Below are positions 48,860 through 58,238 of a stretch of DNA of 64,000 bases, in pieces. The position numbers and the translations under genes are program-made. Below the pieces are notes generated by a model. That model was not told the DNA's origin. It saw nothing but the letters and a program-made list of their open reading frames with translations, and ran no database searches. Positions within the stretch are counted from its first letter, which is position 1, and every line of letters begins with the position of its first letter. The stretch is from Streptomyces tsukubensis. GTDB lineage: Bacteria; Actinomycetota; Actinomycetes; Streptomycetales; Streptomycetaceae. Location of the stretch: positions 1,440,001-1,504,000 of the forward strand of contig NZ_CP020700.1 of NCBI RefSeq assembly GCF_003932715.1. Reading direction: 5' to 3'.

Positions 48860-49669
48860 TCAGGCGTTCGAGCGGAAGACGGGCAGATAGCCGCCGGACT
48901 GCCCGGCCGCGGTCGGGTGGTACGAGTCCCCGATGTTGGTCCAGTTGACGCTGTGCAGCCACGGCGCGGGCGAGCAGATCTCGTGCCCGGTGAAGGCGGG
49001 GACGACGCTGCCGAAGGTGTAGCCGTGGTCCGCGGCGCGTTTGGCGACGGCGGTGTTGAGGTGGTCGGCCGCGCCGTTGATCGCGGCCCGCTCGTTCTCG
49101 CTCAGCCCGAGCAGGCAGCCGCCGCCGAGCTGGTAGAAGCGGGGGTAGCCGAGGACGACGACCCGGGCGGCGGGCGCCTTGGCGCGAATCGCCCCGTACA
49201 CGCTGTCGAGCCGGCCGGGCAGGGTGGAGTCGACGTACGCCTTGGCCTGGTTGACCCGGTTGATACAGGCGGACTCGGACTGGAGGACACAGGTCGTCAT
49301 CACGTCGGAGAAGCCCGCGTCGTTGCCGCCGACGGTGAGGGAGACGAGATCGGTGCCGGAGTTCAGCGGGCCGAGCTGGTTCGCCGTGACATCACTGGTC
49401 CGGGCTCCGGAGCAGGCGGTGAAGGCGAACGAGGAGGGGGCGTTCGCGGCTGCCCAGAGCTTCGGGTACGCACGGTTGCTGCGCTTGCAGTTGCCGCTGG
49501 CGCCGTCGTAGTCGCCCGCGCCGACCCCCGACGAGTAGGAGTCGCCGAGCGCCACGTAGTCGACGGGGGCGGCCGCCGTCCCGGCCTGCGCCGGGGCGGC
49601 ACCGGCGACCGCGAGCAGGGCGCCGAGCAGAAGAGTGGACGAGAGCTTCGCGATACGGGTCAGTCTCAT
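48860..49669 (-). CDS. Secreted SGNH/GDSL lipase
   Basis: Secreted lipase/esterase of 269 aa. The signal peptide covers residues 1-29 (cut after APAQA). SGNH blocks: YVALGDSYSSGVGAGDY with the nucleophilic Ser, the Gly in TACSGARTSDV, the Asn in TVGGNDAGFSDV, and catalytic Asp-His in NIGDSYHPTAAGQ. Six Cys form the disulphides typical of the Streptomyces rimosus / S. coelicolor SCO1725-type lipases, which act on a wide range of esters and phospholipids. AAGGGGAG precedes ATG 49669. It is a single-gene unit converging on the kinase gene. Confidence 0.95.
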   Translation of the reverse strand: MRLTRIAKLSSTLLLGALLAVAGAAPAQAGTAAAPVDYVALGDSYSSGVGAGDYDGASGNCKRSNRAYPKLWAAANAPSSFAFTACSGARTSDVTANQLGPLNSGTDLVSLTVGGNDAGFSDVMTTCVLQSESACINRVNQAKAYVDSTLPGRLDSVYGAIRAKAPAARVVVLGYPRFYQLGGGCLLGLSENERAAINGAADHLNTAVAKRAADHGYTFGSVVPAFTGHEICSPAPWLHSVNWTNIGDSYHPTAAGQSGGYLPVFRSNA

Positions 49670-49839
49670 GGAATCTCCCCTTGGGCAGGATCGCTGCGCC
49701 AACCGTGGTACCGGTCCGATGAAATGAAAATGTCCATGACAAGAGAGATTGGTCACTCTCGCCGCTTTTCTTGACGTGGGATCAACCGCGGTTCAGCATG
49801 TAGGGCTCCACCCCAGGCTGCCCGGGAGCACAACCGCCC

Positions 49840-50238
49840 ATGCGGGACCACGACGACACACCCTCGACGATCGGGAACGACCTTCCGCCGATCCTCGCCG
49901 GAGCGGCGTGCGCCCTGGCCGGAACCGGCGCCGTACTGGCCGTGTTGGGCAGCGATTCACCCCTTCGCGCACCCTTCGCCCTGTTCCTCCTCTTCGCCGC
50001 CCCGGCCGCCGGGCTCTTCGCGCTGCTGCGCGGACTGGAGCCCGGAGCGCGGGCCGCGATCGCCGCCGCCGGGGCCGGGGCGATCGACCTCGGAGCCGCG
50101 GCGGTGCTGTCCGGACTGGAGGTGCTGTCGGCCCGTTCATCCGTGGCGGTTATCGTGACTGTCACCGCACTGTTGTTCCTCCGGACGGCAGCGGACCGGA
50201 GGAACGAACGGTCCACGCCGGAACAGATGCACCGCTGA
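49840..50238 (+). CDS. Small hypothetical membrane protein
   Basis: 132-aa protein with about four hydrophobic helices (ILAGAACALAGTGAVLAVLG, FALFLLFAAPAAGLFALL, AIAAAGAGAIDLGAAAVL, and SVAVIVTVTALLFL) and a short acidic N-terminus. No enzyme motif. It precedes the glycosyltransferase operon on the same strand, 380 bases away, so a role in surface glycan export or in anchoring the transferases is possible but unsupported. ATG 49840 has a weak GGGAG. Confidence 0.7.
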   Translation: MRDHDDTPSTIGNDLPPILAGAACALAGTGAVLAVLGSDSPLRAPFALFLLFAAPAAGLFALLRGLEPGARAAIAAAGAGAIDLGAAAVLSGLEVLSARSSVAVIVTVTALLFLRTAADRRNERSTPEQMHR

Positions 50239-50618
50239 CCGCTCAATTGGTCTCAAGAATGCAAAAACCAAGTTCACGTTCCTGGGCTTGTCATACAGTC
50301 GCCAACATCAATACCGTCAGACAACCACTCGCTTTCAGTCATCACGAAGCGGCTCAAGGGGAGGGCTCGCGCGCCGCGACGGCTCGGAGCGGGTGGGCGC
50401 GGTAGGGGGGTGCCGTGCCCGGTTCACGTACTCGTTTGCGTGCTCGTCATCGACTGCGTACCGAGGCGTACCGCGCGGCCGGTTCTGCAACTCGACCCAT
50501 GGAGCGGAGTGTCGCTGCCGTCGTGGCCGAGCGAGAAATGACCCCCCTTTAAACCGGACATGCGTCCCCGGGCCGCCCGGGCGCGGGCGGTCCAACCGGT
50601 GGAGAGGGAAACAATCCA
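50239..50618. other. Long leader/promoter region of the glycan operon
   Basis: 380 bases without a gene. The part 50240-50350 is unusually A+T-rich for this genome, including TTGTCATACAGTC and ATCAATACC, and probably contains the operon promoter; the rest would be a leader of up to 250 bases. GGAGAGGGA precedes the first gene. I see no riboswitch I recognise. Confidence 0.5.
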
Positions 50619-51533
50619 ATGAGTTCAGTTCTGCGCCCGGCCGACCCGGGGCACGTTCCGACGACTGCCGAACAGGGCCCCGGCCCCGACGGCGGCACCG
50701 GCCTGCGCACGGAGCCGGGGTCGGGCGGGGATCCGGCCGGCGATTTCGACGGCAGCGCCGCCAGACGCTACCGCCCGGTCTCCTCGCATCTGGCGATCGC
50801 CCCGCCGGTGAGCGTGGTGATCCCGGCGATGAACGAGGCGCAGAACCTCCCGCACGTCTTCAAGACGCTGCCCGACTGGATTCACGAGGTCGTGCTCGTC
50901 GACGGCAACTCCACCGACGACACCGTCGAGGTCGCCCGGCAGCTGTGGCCGGACGTCAAGGTCGTCACCCAGGAGGGCAAGGGCAAGGGCGACGCCCTCA
51001 TCAGCGGGTTCGCCGCCTGCACCGGCGACATCATCGTGATGGTCGACGCGGACGGCTCGGCCGACGGCAACGAGATCGTCTCCTATGTCTCCGCCCTGGT
51101 CTCCGGCGCCGACTTCGCCAAGGGCTCCCGCTTCGCCAACGGCGGCGGCACCGACGACATGACCTTCATCCGCAAGCTGGGCAACCGGGTCCTGTGCGCC
51201 ACGGTCAACGCCAAGTTCGGCGCCCGCTACACCGACCTGTGCTACGGCTACAACGCCTTCTGGAAGCACTGCCTGGACGACATCAGCCTGGACTGCACCG
51301 GCTTCGAGATAGAGACCCTGATGAACATCCGCGTCGTCAAGGCCGGACTGCGGGTGCAGGAGGTGCCGAGCCACGAGTACGTCCGTATCCACGGCGTCAG
51401 CAACCTCAGCGCCGTCCGCGACGGACTGCGCGTGCTGCGGGTCATCCTGAAGGAGAAGGGCGTCACCCGCGCGGACCGCCGCCGCGCCGCGGGCGGACCC
51501 GGGGTCCGGGCCGCGCGCGGGGAGGCTTCGTGA
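50619..51533 (+). CDS. Family 2 glycosyltransferase (DPM1-like)
   Basis: Cytosolic/membrane-associated GT-A glycosyltransferase, 304 aa, resembling dolichol/polyprenol-phosphate mannosyltransferases and related sugar transferases. Blocks: VVIPAMNEAQNLPHVFKTLP, VLVDGNSTDDTVEVARQLWP, VMVDADGSADGNEIVSYV (DXD-like), FAKGSRFANGGGTDDMTFIRKLGN and LCYGYNAFWKHC. Residues 1-55 are a Pro/Gly-rich disordered arm. No C-terminal membrane helices. It is the first gene of an operon: its stop overlaps the second transferase as GTGA. The donor is probably a UDP- or GDP-sugar; the product is unknown. Confidence 0.92.
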   Translation: MSSVLRPADPGHVPTTAEQGPGPDGGTGLRTEPGSGGDPAGDFDGSAARRYRPVSSHLAIAPPVSVVIPAMNEAQNLPHVFKTLPDWIHEVVLVDGNSTDDTVEVARQLWPDVKVVTQEGKGKGDALISGFAACTGDIIVMVDADGSADGNEIVSYVSALVSGADFAKGSRFANGGGTDDMTFIRKLGNRVLCATVNAKFGARYTDLCYGYNAFWKHCLDDISLDCTGFEIETLMNIRVVKAGLRVQEVPSHEYVRIHGVSNLSAVRDGLRVLRVILKEKGVTRADRRRAAGGPGVRAARGEAS

Positions 51534-52666
51534 GCGAGGGCGCCGGCCCGGCACCCGAGGTTCCGGCCTCCGACGCCCCGCGGGACCCTCGCACGGACGA
51601 CGGCCGCCGCTTCTCGGTGGTCGTCTGCGTCTATACCGAGGACCGCTGGGACGACATCCTCGAAGCCGTCGCCTCGGTCCGCGCCCAGTCGCTGCCCGCC
51701 CTGGAGACGCTGCTGGTCGTCGACCACAATCCGGCGCTCCTCGACCGGCTCGCCCGGGAGTACAAGGAGTACGTGCCCGGCGCCCCGGACCTTCCGGAGG
51801 GCGCCGCGGTCCGGGTGCTCCCCAACGCGGGGCCCCGCGGTCTGTCCGCCGGGCGCAACACCGGCATCGCGGCGGCCCGCGGCGAGTTCATCGCGTTCCT
51901 CGACGACGACGCGGTGGCCGAGCCCGACTGGCTGCGAGTCTTCGCCGAGGGCTACGACGACCCGGCGGTGGTGGCCGTCGGCGGGCGGACCGACGCGGCC
52001 TGGGCCTCCGGCCGCCGCCCGGACTGGTTCCCCGAGGAGTTCGACTGGGTCGTCGGCTGCACCTACCGGGGCCTGCCCCCCGGCAAGGTGCGGGTCCGCA
52101 ACGTCCTCGGCGGCAACGCCTCCTTCCGGCGCACGGCCTTCGACGCCGCCGGAGGGTTCGCCACCGGCATCGGCCGCGACGGCGACAAGCGGCCGCTGGG
52201 CTGCGAGGAGACCGAGCTGTGCATCCGGCTGTCGAAAGCCCTGCCGGAGGCGGTGCTGCTGATCGACGACCGGGCGGTCATCCACCACAAGGTGCCCGCG
52301 GTCCGGGAGCGGTTCGCCTACTTCCGTACCCGCACCTATGCCGAAGGCCTTTCCAAGGCGCTGGTCGCCAGAAGCGTGGGCGCGGGCAAGGGGCTGGAGT
52401 CCGAGCGCCGTTACACCACACGCGTGCTGCCCGCCGGAGTCGTCCGGGGGCTGCGGGACGCGGCCCGGGGCCGCCGGGGCGGCGCGGGCCGGGCCGGGGC
52501 GATCGTCACCGGGGTCGCGGCCGCCGCCGGGGGCTACGCCCTGGGGACCCTCCGCGCCCGCCGGGGCGAGGTCACCTTCTCCTCGGGGCCGATCGCGCCC
52601 CTGCCCGGCGACCACGAGGCCCCGGCAGGCCGGACCGACACGACCGGGGAGACCCGTACCGTATGA
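51530..52666 (+). CDS. Family 2 glycosyltransferase, second of the operon
   Basis: GT-A glycosyltransferase of 378 aa. Blocks: VVVCVYTEDRWDDILEAVASVRAQ, ETLLVVDHNPALLDRLA, GLSAGRNTGIAAARGEFIAFLDDDAVAEPDWL with a DDD metal motif, VLGGNASFRRTAFDAAGG and CEETELCIRLSKALPEA (ExxD-like base region). The C-terminus has a short hydrophobic stretch AIVTGVAAAAGGYALGTL that may attach it to the membrane. GTG 51530 overlaps the upstream stop. The frame is open far upstream of this start, but only this start fits the family. It also overlaps the deacetylase by four bases (ATGA), so the three proteins are made in fixed proportions. Confidence 0.92.
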   Translation: MSEGAGPAPEVPASDAPRDPRTDDGRRFSVVVCVYTEDRWDDILEAVASVRAQSLPALETLLVVDHNPALLDRLAREYKEYVPGAPDLPEGAAVRVLPNAGPRGLSAGRNTGIAAARGEFIAFLDDDAVAEPDWLRVFAEGYDDPAVVAVGGRTDAAWASGRRPDWFPEEFDWVVGCTYRGLPPGKVRVRNVLGGNASFRRTAFDAAGGFATGIGRDGDKRPLGCEETELCIRLSKALPEAVLLIDDRAVIHHKVPAVRERFAYFRTRTYAEGLSKALVARSVGAGKGLESERRYTTRVLPAGVVRGLRDAARGRRGGAGRAGAIVTGVAAAAGGYALGTLRARRGEVTFSSGPIAPLPGDHEAPAGRTDTTGETRTV

Positions 52667-53484
52667 ACACGCCCGTTCCCGTACTGATGTACCACGCGGT
52701 GGCCGACGCCCCGGCGAAGGAGACCTACGGGCTCTCCGTCACCCCCGCGGCCTTCGCCGAGCAGATGGCGGTCCTCGCCGAACGCGGTCTCACCCCGGTG
52801 ACCACGGCCGAACTGGGCGCGGCCTGGCGGTCCGGCGACCGCAGGCCGCTGCCCGCCCGTCCGGTGCTGATCACCTTCGACGACGGGTACGAGGGCGTGC
52901 ACCGGCACGCCCTGCCGGTACTGGCCGAGCACGGTTTCGCGTCCACCCTCTTCGTCTCCACGGGCTGGCTGCGCGGGGCCCACGAGGAGGGCGGCGCCCT
53001 CGACACCATGCTCGACTGGGACCAGGTCCGGGAGTTGGCCGCGGCGGGCTGCGAGATCGGCGGCCACACCCACAGCCATCCGCAGATGGACCAGATCGAC
53101 GACGCGCGGCTGCGGTTCGAGACCGAGCACTGCCGGGACGTCGTCGCGGGGGAGCTGGGCGAGGTGCCCCGCTCCTTCGCGTACCCCTACGGCTACTCCA
53201 GCCGCCGGGTCCGGGAAACGGTTCGCGCGGCGGGCTTCGCCCAGGCCTTCGCGGTCGGCAACGGACTGGCCCGGCCCGCCCAGGGCCCGTACGCGGTCGA
53301 ACGGCTGACCGTCCGCCGCCGCACCGGAATCGACGAGTTCACCCGCATCGTGGAGGGCCGGACCATCGGCCGTACCTTCGCCGGGGACCGGGTGCTCACC
53401 AAGGGGTACGCGGCCGTGCGCCGCACCCGCCGGGCGGCGACGCTGCTGCGGGAGGCGGCCGCGGGCGGATCCGGGCCCCGCTGA
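52663..53484 (+). CDS. Polysaccharide deacetylase (NodB domain)
   Basis: Carbohydrate esterase 4 family protein of 273 aa that removes N- or O-acetyl groups from a sugar polymer. NodB motifs: VLITFDDGYEGVHRHALPVL (motif 1, Asp-Asp), GGHTHSHPQMDQI (motif 2, metal His residues), and FAYPYGYSSRRVRETVRAAGF (motif 3). The N-terminal VPVLMYHAVAD is the PgaB/IcaB-like arm. No signal peptide was found, so it may act in the cytosol or be exported by another route. ATG 52663 overlaps the upstream stop as ATGA. It completes the three-gene glycan operon; no flippase or polymerase gene follows. Confidence 0.93.
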   Translation: MNTPVPVLMYHAVADAPAKETYGLSVTPAAFAEQMAVLAERGLTPVTTAELGAAWRSGDRRPLPARPVLITFDDGYEGVHRHALPVLAEHGFASTLFVSTGWLRGAHEEGGALDTMLDWDQVRELAAAGCEIGGHTHSHPQMDQIDDARLRFETEHCRDVVAGELGEVPRSFAYPYGYSSRRVRETVRAAGFAQAFAVGNGLARPAQGPYAVERLTVRRRTGIDEFTRIVEGRTIGRTFAGDRVLTKGYAAVRRTRRAATLLREAAAGGSGPR

Positions 53485-53579
53485 CCTGCGGCGGCCCGGG
53501 CCCCGGCTCGTATCGGCCAACACCCCGGCGGCGGCAAAAGGCGGTGCGCGGCGCGCGCCGGTGACGGATCATAAGCCGC

Positions 53580-54725
53580 ATGCCAGTCCCGCACCCCCAG
53601 GACGTCCTGCCGATCCGGCTCCACCTCACCGACGACGACTCGCCCGCCGATGTCATCGACGCCTTGTTCATCAGCCGGTTCGCCTCGGGCGACCAGCCCT
53701 TCGCGCACTCCGCCACCATCGACCCGGTCCGCCCGGACGCCCCGCTGCTGCCGCCGGGCGCGCGGGTGCTGCGGGAGTCCGTCGGAACCAACCGCCGCAC
53801 CTCGGTCCTCGCGGAGGGCGACGGCTGGACGCTGCTGGCCGCCCGCTGGCAGCAGGGCGCGGACATCACGGTGACGGCGGTCTCGGCGGCGCTCGCCCGG
53901 GAGGTCCTGGAGCGGGCCACCCGGGACGCGGCGGACAAACCGGAGCCGTCCCCGGAGAACGTGACGATGGGCTTCTGGTACCACTCCCCCGCCCGCGGCC
54001 CGCGCCGCACCACCCGCCGGATCACCGCGGGCTCCTGGCAGGAGGTGCGCGGCAACTACGCGGCGCCGGTCGGCGAGGCCTTCGACGGGCTGATGAAGCT
54101 CACACCCGACGACATCAGCGGCCGGCTGCTGCTGCTCCACGGCCCGCCGGGCACCGGAAAGACGTCCGTGCTGCGGACGCTGGCCCGGTCCTGGCGGGAC
54201 TGGTGCCAGTTCGACTGCGTCCTCGATCCCGAACGGCTCTTCAACGACGTCGGCTATCTGATGGACATCGCCATCGGCCGGGAGGACGAAGAAGACGAAG
54301 AGGACGAAGAGGCAGCGGACGGGAACGGCGGTGACGGCGCGGCCAAGCGCTGGCGGCTGCTGCTGCTGGAGGACTGCGACGAACTGATCCGCGGCGAGGC
54401 CAAACACGCCACCGGACAGGCACTGTCCCGGCTGCTGAATCTGACCGACGGTCTGCTCGGACAGGGCCGCAACATCCTCGTCGGCGTCACCACCAACGAG
54501 GATCTCGAACGGCTCCATCCGGCCGTCGTCCGCCCCGGACGCTGTCTGGCCCGGATCGAGGTCGGCCCGCTGTCGCACGCGGAGTCCGTCGCCTGGCTGG
54601 GGACGCCGGAGGGAGTGGGCCGGGAGGGTTCGACCCTGGCCGAGCTGTACGCGCTGCGCCGGGGCAGCGCCCCGGCGACGGTCCCCGGCCAGTCCACGGC
54701 GTCGGACGCGGGCCTGTATCTGTGA
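53580..54725 (+). CDS. DUF5925 domain AAA ATPase
   Basis: 381-aa protein with an N-terminal DUF5925-type domain (about residues 1-170) and a C-terminal AAA ATPase. Walker A is LLLLHGPPGTGKTSVLRTL, Walker B LLLLEDCDELI, sensor 1 VGVTTNEDL, and an arginine finger-like HPAVVRPGRCLARI follows. Between Walker A and B is an acidic run REDEEDEEDEEAADGN (about residues 234-249) that is probably disordered. The family is a conserved actinobacterial group of unknown role. ATG 53580 begins MPVPHPQDVLPIRLHLTDDDSPADV. It stands 95 bases after the glycan operon on the same strand. Confidence 0.85.
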   Translation: MPVPHPQDVLPIRLHLTDDDSPADVIDALFISRFASGDQPFAHSATIDPVRPDAPLLPPGARVLRESVGTNRRTSVLAEGDGWTLLAARWQQGADITVTAVSAALAREVLERATRDAADKPEPSPENVTMGFWYHSPARGPRRTTRRITAGSWQEVRGNYAAPVGEAFDGLMKLTPDDISGRLLLLHGPPGTGKTSVLRTLARSWRDWCQFDCVLDPERLFNDVGYLMDIAIGREDEEDEEDEEAADGNGGDGAAKRWRLLLLEDCDELIRGEAKHATGQALSRLLNLTDGLLGQGRNILVGVTTNEDLERLHPAVVRPGRCLARIEVGPLSHAESVAWLGTPEGVGREGSTLAELYALRRGSAPATVPGQSTASDAGLYL

Positions 54726-54750
54726 GCCGGTCCGGAGGGCCGGGGTCCGG

Positions 54751-55131
54751 TCAGGATCCGGTGCCGTACGCGGCGCGCAGCGCGTCCCCGACGGCCGCCG
54801 CGGCCGCTTCGGGGGCCGCGCCGAGCCGGTGGGCCCGTTCGGCGAAGGCGTCGGCCGCCCGGGCCAGTTCACGGGCGGCGGCGTCGCCCGCGGCGGCGAC
54901 GAAGGTGCCGTTGCGGCCCCTGGTCTCGACGACCCCGTCGCCCTCCAGGGCCCGGTAGGCCTTGGCCACGGTGTTGGGGGCGAGCCCCAGCTGTTCGGCG
55001 AGTCCCCGGACGGTCGGCAGTTTGTAGCCGGCCGGCAGCGCACCGGATCTGGCCTGTTCGGCGATCCGGGCGCGCAGCTGTTCGAAGGGGGCGACACCCG
55101 ATGCGGTGTCGATGGCGATCATGAGGGTCAC
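54751..55131 (-). CDS. Short GntR regulator, YtrA subfamily
   Basis: Transcriptional regulator of 126 aa containing only the winged helix and a short helical dimer arm. The HTH is [64 protein letters not shown], nearly a YtrA consensus. YtrA-type proteins normally regulate ABC transporters, but none is adjacent here. The start is uncertain: GTG 55131 (VTLMIAIDTASG) or ATG 55122. It is divergent from the DUF402 gene with about 60 bases between them, which makes that gene a possible target. Confidence 0.88.
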   Translation of the reverse strand: MTLMIAIDTASGVAPFEQLRARIAEQARSGALPAGYKLPTVRGLAEQLGLAPNTVAKAYRALEGDGVVETRGRNGTFVAAAGDAAARELARAADAFAERAHRLGAAPEAAAAAVGDALRAAYGTGS

Positions 55132-55192
55132 GGGCCCGATTGTCCCCCATTCCCATCCGTACGACGGCCCGGCAGGGGCCGGTGGAGGCACG

Positions 55193-55687
55193 ATGACGGC
55201 GGCGGCGGGCAGCGCGGTGGAGGTACGTCTCACCAAGGCGGGCCGCACCAAGATCACTTATCCGGCGGAGCGGATCGCGGACGACGGGGTCCGGGTGGTG
55301 GTCCGGGCCCCCTGGGCGGCGCCCGGGGTACGGGACTTCGGCTTCGTCCGCTTCGAGCCGGGGGACCTGTTCACCGAGCACTACTGGCGGGACCGCTGGT
55401 ACGCGGTGAAGGAGGTCCGGGCCGTGGACGGCCGGCTCAAGGGCTGGTACTGCGATATCACCCGGCCGGTGGAGACGGACGGCACGGTCCTGACGGTGGA
55501 GGATCTGGACCTCGACCTGTGGGTGCCGCCGGACGGCGGGCCGGTGCTGCGGCTGGACGAGGACGAGTTCGCGGCGAGCGGTCTCGCGGAGCGGGATCCG
55601 CGGGCGGCCGAGGCGGCCCTGCGGGCACTGGAGGAACTCGCGGAACTGGCCGGGGCTCCCGGCGGGCTCGCGCCCCTGCTCGGGTAG
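55193..55687 (+). CDS. DUF402 domain protein
   Basis: 164-aa protein of the DUF402 family, whose characterised relatives are nucleoside phosphatases and FomD-like nucleotidyl hydrolases. The signature includes VRFEPGDLFTEHYWRDRWYAVKEVRAVDG, LKGWYCDITRPVETD (Asp ligand), LDLDLWVPPDGGPVLRLDEDEF, and a C-terminal helix. The Tyr, Lys and acidic residues of the active site are present. GGAGG precedes ATG 55193; the frame extends 29 codons upstream into the divergent GntR gene without support. Small substrate unknown. Confidence 0.88.
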   Translation: MTAAAGSAVEVRLTKAGRTKITYPAERIADDGVRVVVRAPWAAPGVRDFGFVRFEPGDLFTEHYWRDRWYAVKEVRAVDGRLKGWYCDITRPVETDGTVLTVEDLDLDLWVPPDGGPVLRLDEDEFAASGLAERDPRAAEAALRALEELAELAGAPGGLAPLLG

Positions 55688-55716
55688 GCCGTTACCCGGG
55701 CCGGGCCTTGGTGCGG

Positions 55717-56157
55717 TCAGCCGAGGGGTTTGCGGTAGTGGATGCGGTCGTACGGGCCGTCGACCCGGCGCTCCGTCATCTCGTAGCCGTGGCGGGCGTA
55801 GAGATTCTGGTTCTCCCACATCAGGGCGTTGGTGTAGAGCCGGATCTCCTTCAGGCCCAGGTCCCGCGCCCGGCTCTCGGCCAGTTCGAGCAGGACCCGG
55901 CCGAGGCCGGTGCCCTTGGCTTCGGGGTGGACCGCGATCGACTCCAGGAAGAGGTGGTCCTCGCGGGGGACGAGGACGATCACGCCCCGGACGGGGTCCC
56001 CCGTGACGAACACCCGCCCCGCCGCCACATCGGCGGCGTGGTCCGCCTTCATGGGGGCGGGCACGACTCCGATCCGTTCGATGTAGTGGTGGTAGGCCGC
56101 ATCGGTCACGGACTTCACCAGGGGTACATCGGCGGGGACGGCGGGGCGGGTGTCCAT
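55717..56157 (-). CDS. GNAT family N-acetyltransferase
   Basis: Acetyltransferase of 146 aa. The acetyl-CoA binding motif A reads FLESIAVHPEAKGTGLGRVLLELAESRARDLG, and the C-terminal block EIRLYTNALMWENQNLYARHGYEMTERRVDGPYDRIHYRKPLG is the usual end of this subgroup. The substrate cannot be predicted. ATG 56157. It follows the tctA gene on the same strand by 19 bases, so it may be transcribed with the tct genes, although function gives no reason for that. Confidence 0.9.
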   Translation of the reverse strand: MDTRPAVPADVPLVKSVTDAAYHHYIERIGVVPAPMKADHAADVAAGRVFVTGDPVRGVIVLVPREDHLFLESIAVHPEAKGTGLGRVLLELAESRARDLGLKEIRLYTNALMWENQNLYARHGYEMTERRVDGPYDRIHYRKPLG

Positions 56158-56176
56158 GGTTATCTCACATCCGGGG

Positions 56177-57673
56177 TCATGACGTGATGTTACGACGGCG
56201 CAGGACGAGCTTCTTCAGCAGCGGCCAGGCCAGCAGGATCGCGATGATCACGTACACGGTGACGGAGAAGCCCGTGTTCACCAGACCGGAGACGCTGCCG
56301 TCGCTGAGCTGGAGGGCGCGCCGGAGCTGCTGCTCCGCGCCCGGGCCGAGGATGACACCGATGACCGCGGGCAGGATCGGCAGCCCGTAGCGGCGCATTC
56401 CGAAGCCGAGCAGACCGATGATCAGCAGGATCACCAGGTCGAGGGCCTCGCCGCCGACCGCGTAGGCACCGACTCCGGCGAAGAAGAGGATGCCCGCGTA
56501 GAGGTACGGACGCGGGATCCGCAGCAGCTTCGCCCAGACCGGGGCCAGCGGCAGGTTCAGCGCCAGCAGCAGGACCATGCCGACGAAGAGGGAGGCGATC
56601 AGACCCCACACCAGATCGGGCTCGCGCTCGAAGAGCAGGGGTCCGGGCTGGATGCCGTACTGCTGGAACGCGGCGAGCATCACGGCCGCGACCGCGGTCG
56701 TGGGCAGGCCGAGGGTGAGCATCGACACCAGGGTGCCCGCCGCCGATGCGGACGCCGCCGACTCCGGTCCCGCGACGCCCTCGATGGCGCCCTTGCCGAA
56801 CTGGTCCTTGTTCTTGGAGAGCCGCTTCTCGGTGACGTACGAGAGGAAGGTGGGGATCTCCGCGCCGCCCGCGGGGATCGCACCGAACGGGAATCCGATG
56901 AACGGGCCGCGCAGCCAGGGCTTCCAGGTGCGCTTGACGTCGTCCTTGCCGAGCCACGGGCGGCCGACCGGGATCGGCGCGGCGCCGCCGCGGCGCAGAT
57001 GGGCGGCGACCCAGAGGGCCTCACCGATGGCGAAGAGGCCGACGGCCACGATGACCACGTCCACACCGTCGGCCAGCTGGAGCGAGCCGAAGGTGAGCCG
57101 CTGCTGTCCGGTCATCGAGTCGAGACCGACGAGTCCGATGGTCAGACCGATGAGCAGGGACGCCAGTCCGCGGATCCGGGAGGAGCCGAGGACGGAGGTG
57201 ACGGCGATGAACGCCAGCACCATGATCGCGAAGTAGTCGGGGGCGCCGATGTCGACGGCGAGCTCGGCGACCTTGGGCGCGAGGGCGACCAGCAGGACGG
57301 TACCGATCATGCCGCCGGCGAAGTGGCCGATGGCGGCGGCGGCGAGCGCCTGTGAGCCGCGCCCCGCTTTCGCCATCGGATTGCCTTCTATCGCAGCGAC
57401 CACCGCCGCGCTCTCACCGGGTGTGTTGAGCAGGATGGAGGTGGTGGAGCCGCCGAACATGGCTCCGTAGTAGATGCCGGCGAACATGATGAACGCGCCG
57501 GTCGGTTCGAGACCGTAGGTGACGGGGAGGAGCAGGGCGACGGCCATCGCGGGGCCGATGCCGGGCAGGACACCGATCGCGGTGCCCAGGAGCACGCCGA
57601 TCGCCGCCCAGAGGAGGTTGATCGGCGTCAGCGCGGTGCCGAAGCCGTCGATCAGTGAGTTGAACGAATCCAT
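56177..57673 (-). CDS. tctA: Tripartite tricarboxylate transporter, large membrane subunit TctA
   Basis: Membrane subunit of 498 aa of the TTT secondary transporter for citrate or related tricarboxylates. The TctA signature is [58 protein letters not shown], followed by about 12 helices and the [30 protein letters not shown] block. ATG 57673 lies four bases after the tctB stop, so TctA is probably made by coupled translation. The C-terminus is basic ([14 protein letters not shown]). Together with TctB and TctC it forms a complete high-affinity uptake system. Confidence 0.95.
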   Translation of the reverse strand: MDSFNSLIDGFGTALTPINLLWAAIGVLLGTAIGVLPGIGPAMAVALLLPVTYGLEPTGAFIMFAGIYYGAMFGGSTTSILLNTPGESAAVVAAIEGNPMAKAGRGSQALAAAAIGHFAGGMIGTVLLVALAPKVAELAVDIGAPDYFAIMVLAFIAVTSVLGSSRIRGLASLLIGLTIGLVGLDSMTGQQRLTFGSLQLADGVDVVIVAVGLFAIGEALWVAAHLRRGGAAPIPVGRPWLGKDDVKRTWKPWLRGPFIGFPFGAIPAGGAEIPTFLSYVTEKRLSKNKDQFGKGAIEGVAGPESAASASAAGTLVSMLTLGLPTTAVAAVMLAAFQQYGIQPGPLLFEREPDLVWGLIASLFVGMVLLLALNLPLAPVWAKLLRIPRPYLYAGILFFAGVGAYAVGGEALDLVILLIIGLLGFGMRRYGLPILPAVIGVILGPGAEQQLRRALQLSDGSVSGLVNTGFSVTVYVIIAILLAWPLLKKLVLRRRNITS

Positions 57674-57677
57674 CGGG

Positions 57678-58238
57678 CTACAGCACCCCCATGAGCGGGC
57701 CACCCGGCAGCGGAACACCGAGCAGGTTGTTGAAGAGGTAGTACGTGCTGAGCGCGAGCACGGCGGCGATCATCGGATCGCGGTGGAAGTGCCTGCTGCC
57801 GAGGGCGAACGCGGCGCCCCAGAAGAGCAGGGTTCCGGCGATGGGGAAGCCGATCGGCCCGATGAGCACGGCGAAGGCGAGGAAGACGCCCGCGAGAAGG
57901 AGGACGGTCTGCCAGTCGCTGGGTTCGCTGAGGTCGATGTCCTCGCCGCCCTCGGCCTCGCCGCGACCGCCGCGCATGACGTCGACGGCGAGCAGGACGG
58001 CGATGACCAGCAGTCCGATGCCGACGACGATCGGCACGGTCTTGGGGCCGACCGGGCCCCGCTGGGCTATCTCGACGTCCATGGTGAGGGCGTCGCCGAG
58101 GACGAGCACACCGATGGCGAACAGCAGCACGCTGACGCCGAGTTCGGAGTGGTCGCGCAGCCAGGATCCCCGGCTCTCGGGCGCCTTGCCGGACGCGTCG
58201 TCCGCCGGCTGCGCGGCGGGAGTCTCCTGAGGCTTCAC
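57678..58238 (-). CDS. tctB: Tripartite tricarboxylate transporter, small membrane subunit TctB
   Basis: Small membrane subunit of 186 aa with four predicted helices ([55 protein letters not shown] and [20 protein letters not shown]). The spacing and final [13 protein letters not shown] region match TctB. The N-terminal 30 residues are disordered and cytosolic. GTG 58238 overlaps the tctC stop as GTGA. Confidence 0.93.
   Translation of the reverse strand: MKPQETPAAQPADDASGKAPESRGSWLRDHSELGVSVLLFAIGVLVLGDALTMDVEIAQRGPVGPKTVPIVVGIGLLVIAVLLAVDVMRGGRGEAEGGEDIDLSEPSDWQTVLLLAGVFLAFAVLIGPIGFPIAGTLLFWGAAFALGSRHFHRDPMIAAVLALSTYYLFNNLLGVPLPGGPLMGVL

Noticed and set aside
50288..51529. Long N-terminal extension of the second glycosyltransferase
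   Set aside because: The frame is open but runs through the first transferase gene in another frame; the GTGA overlap at 51530 and family N-terminus fix the start.
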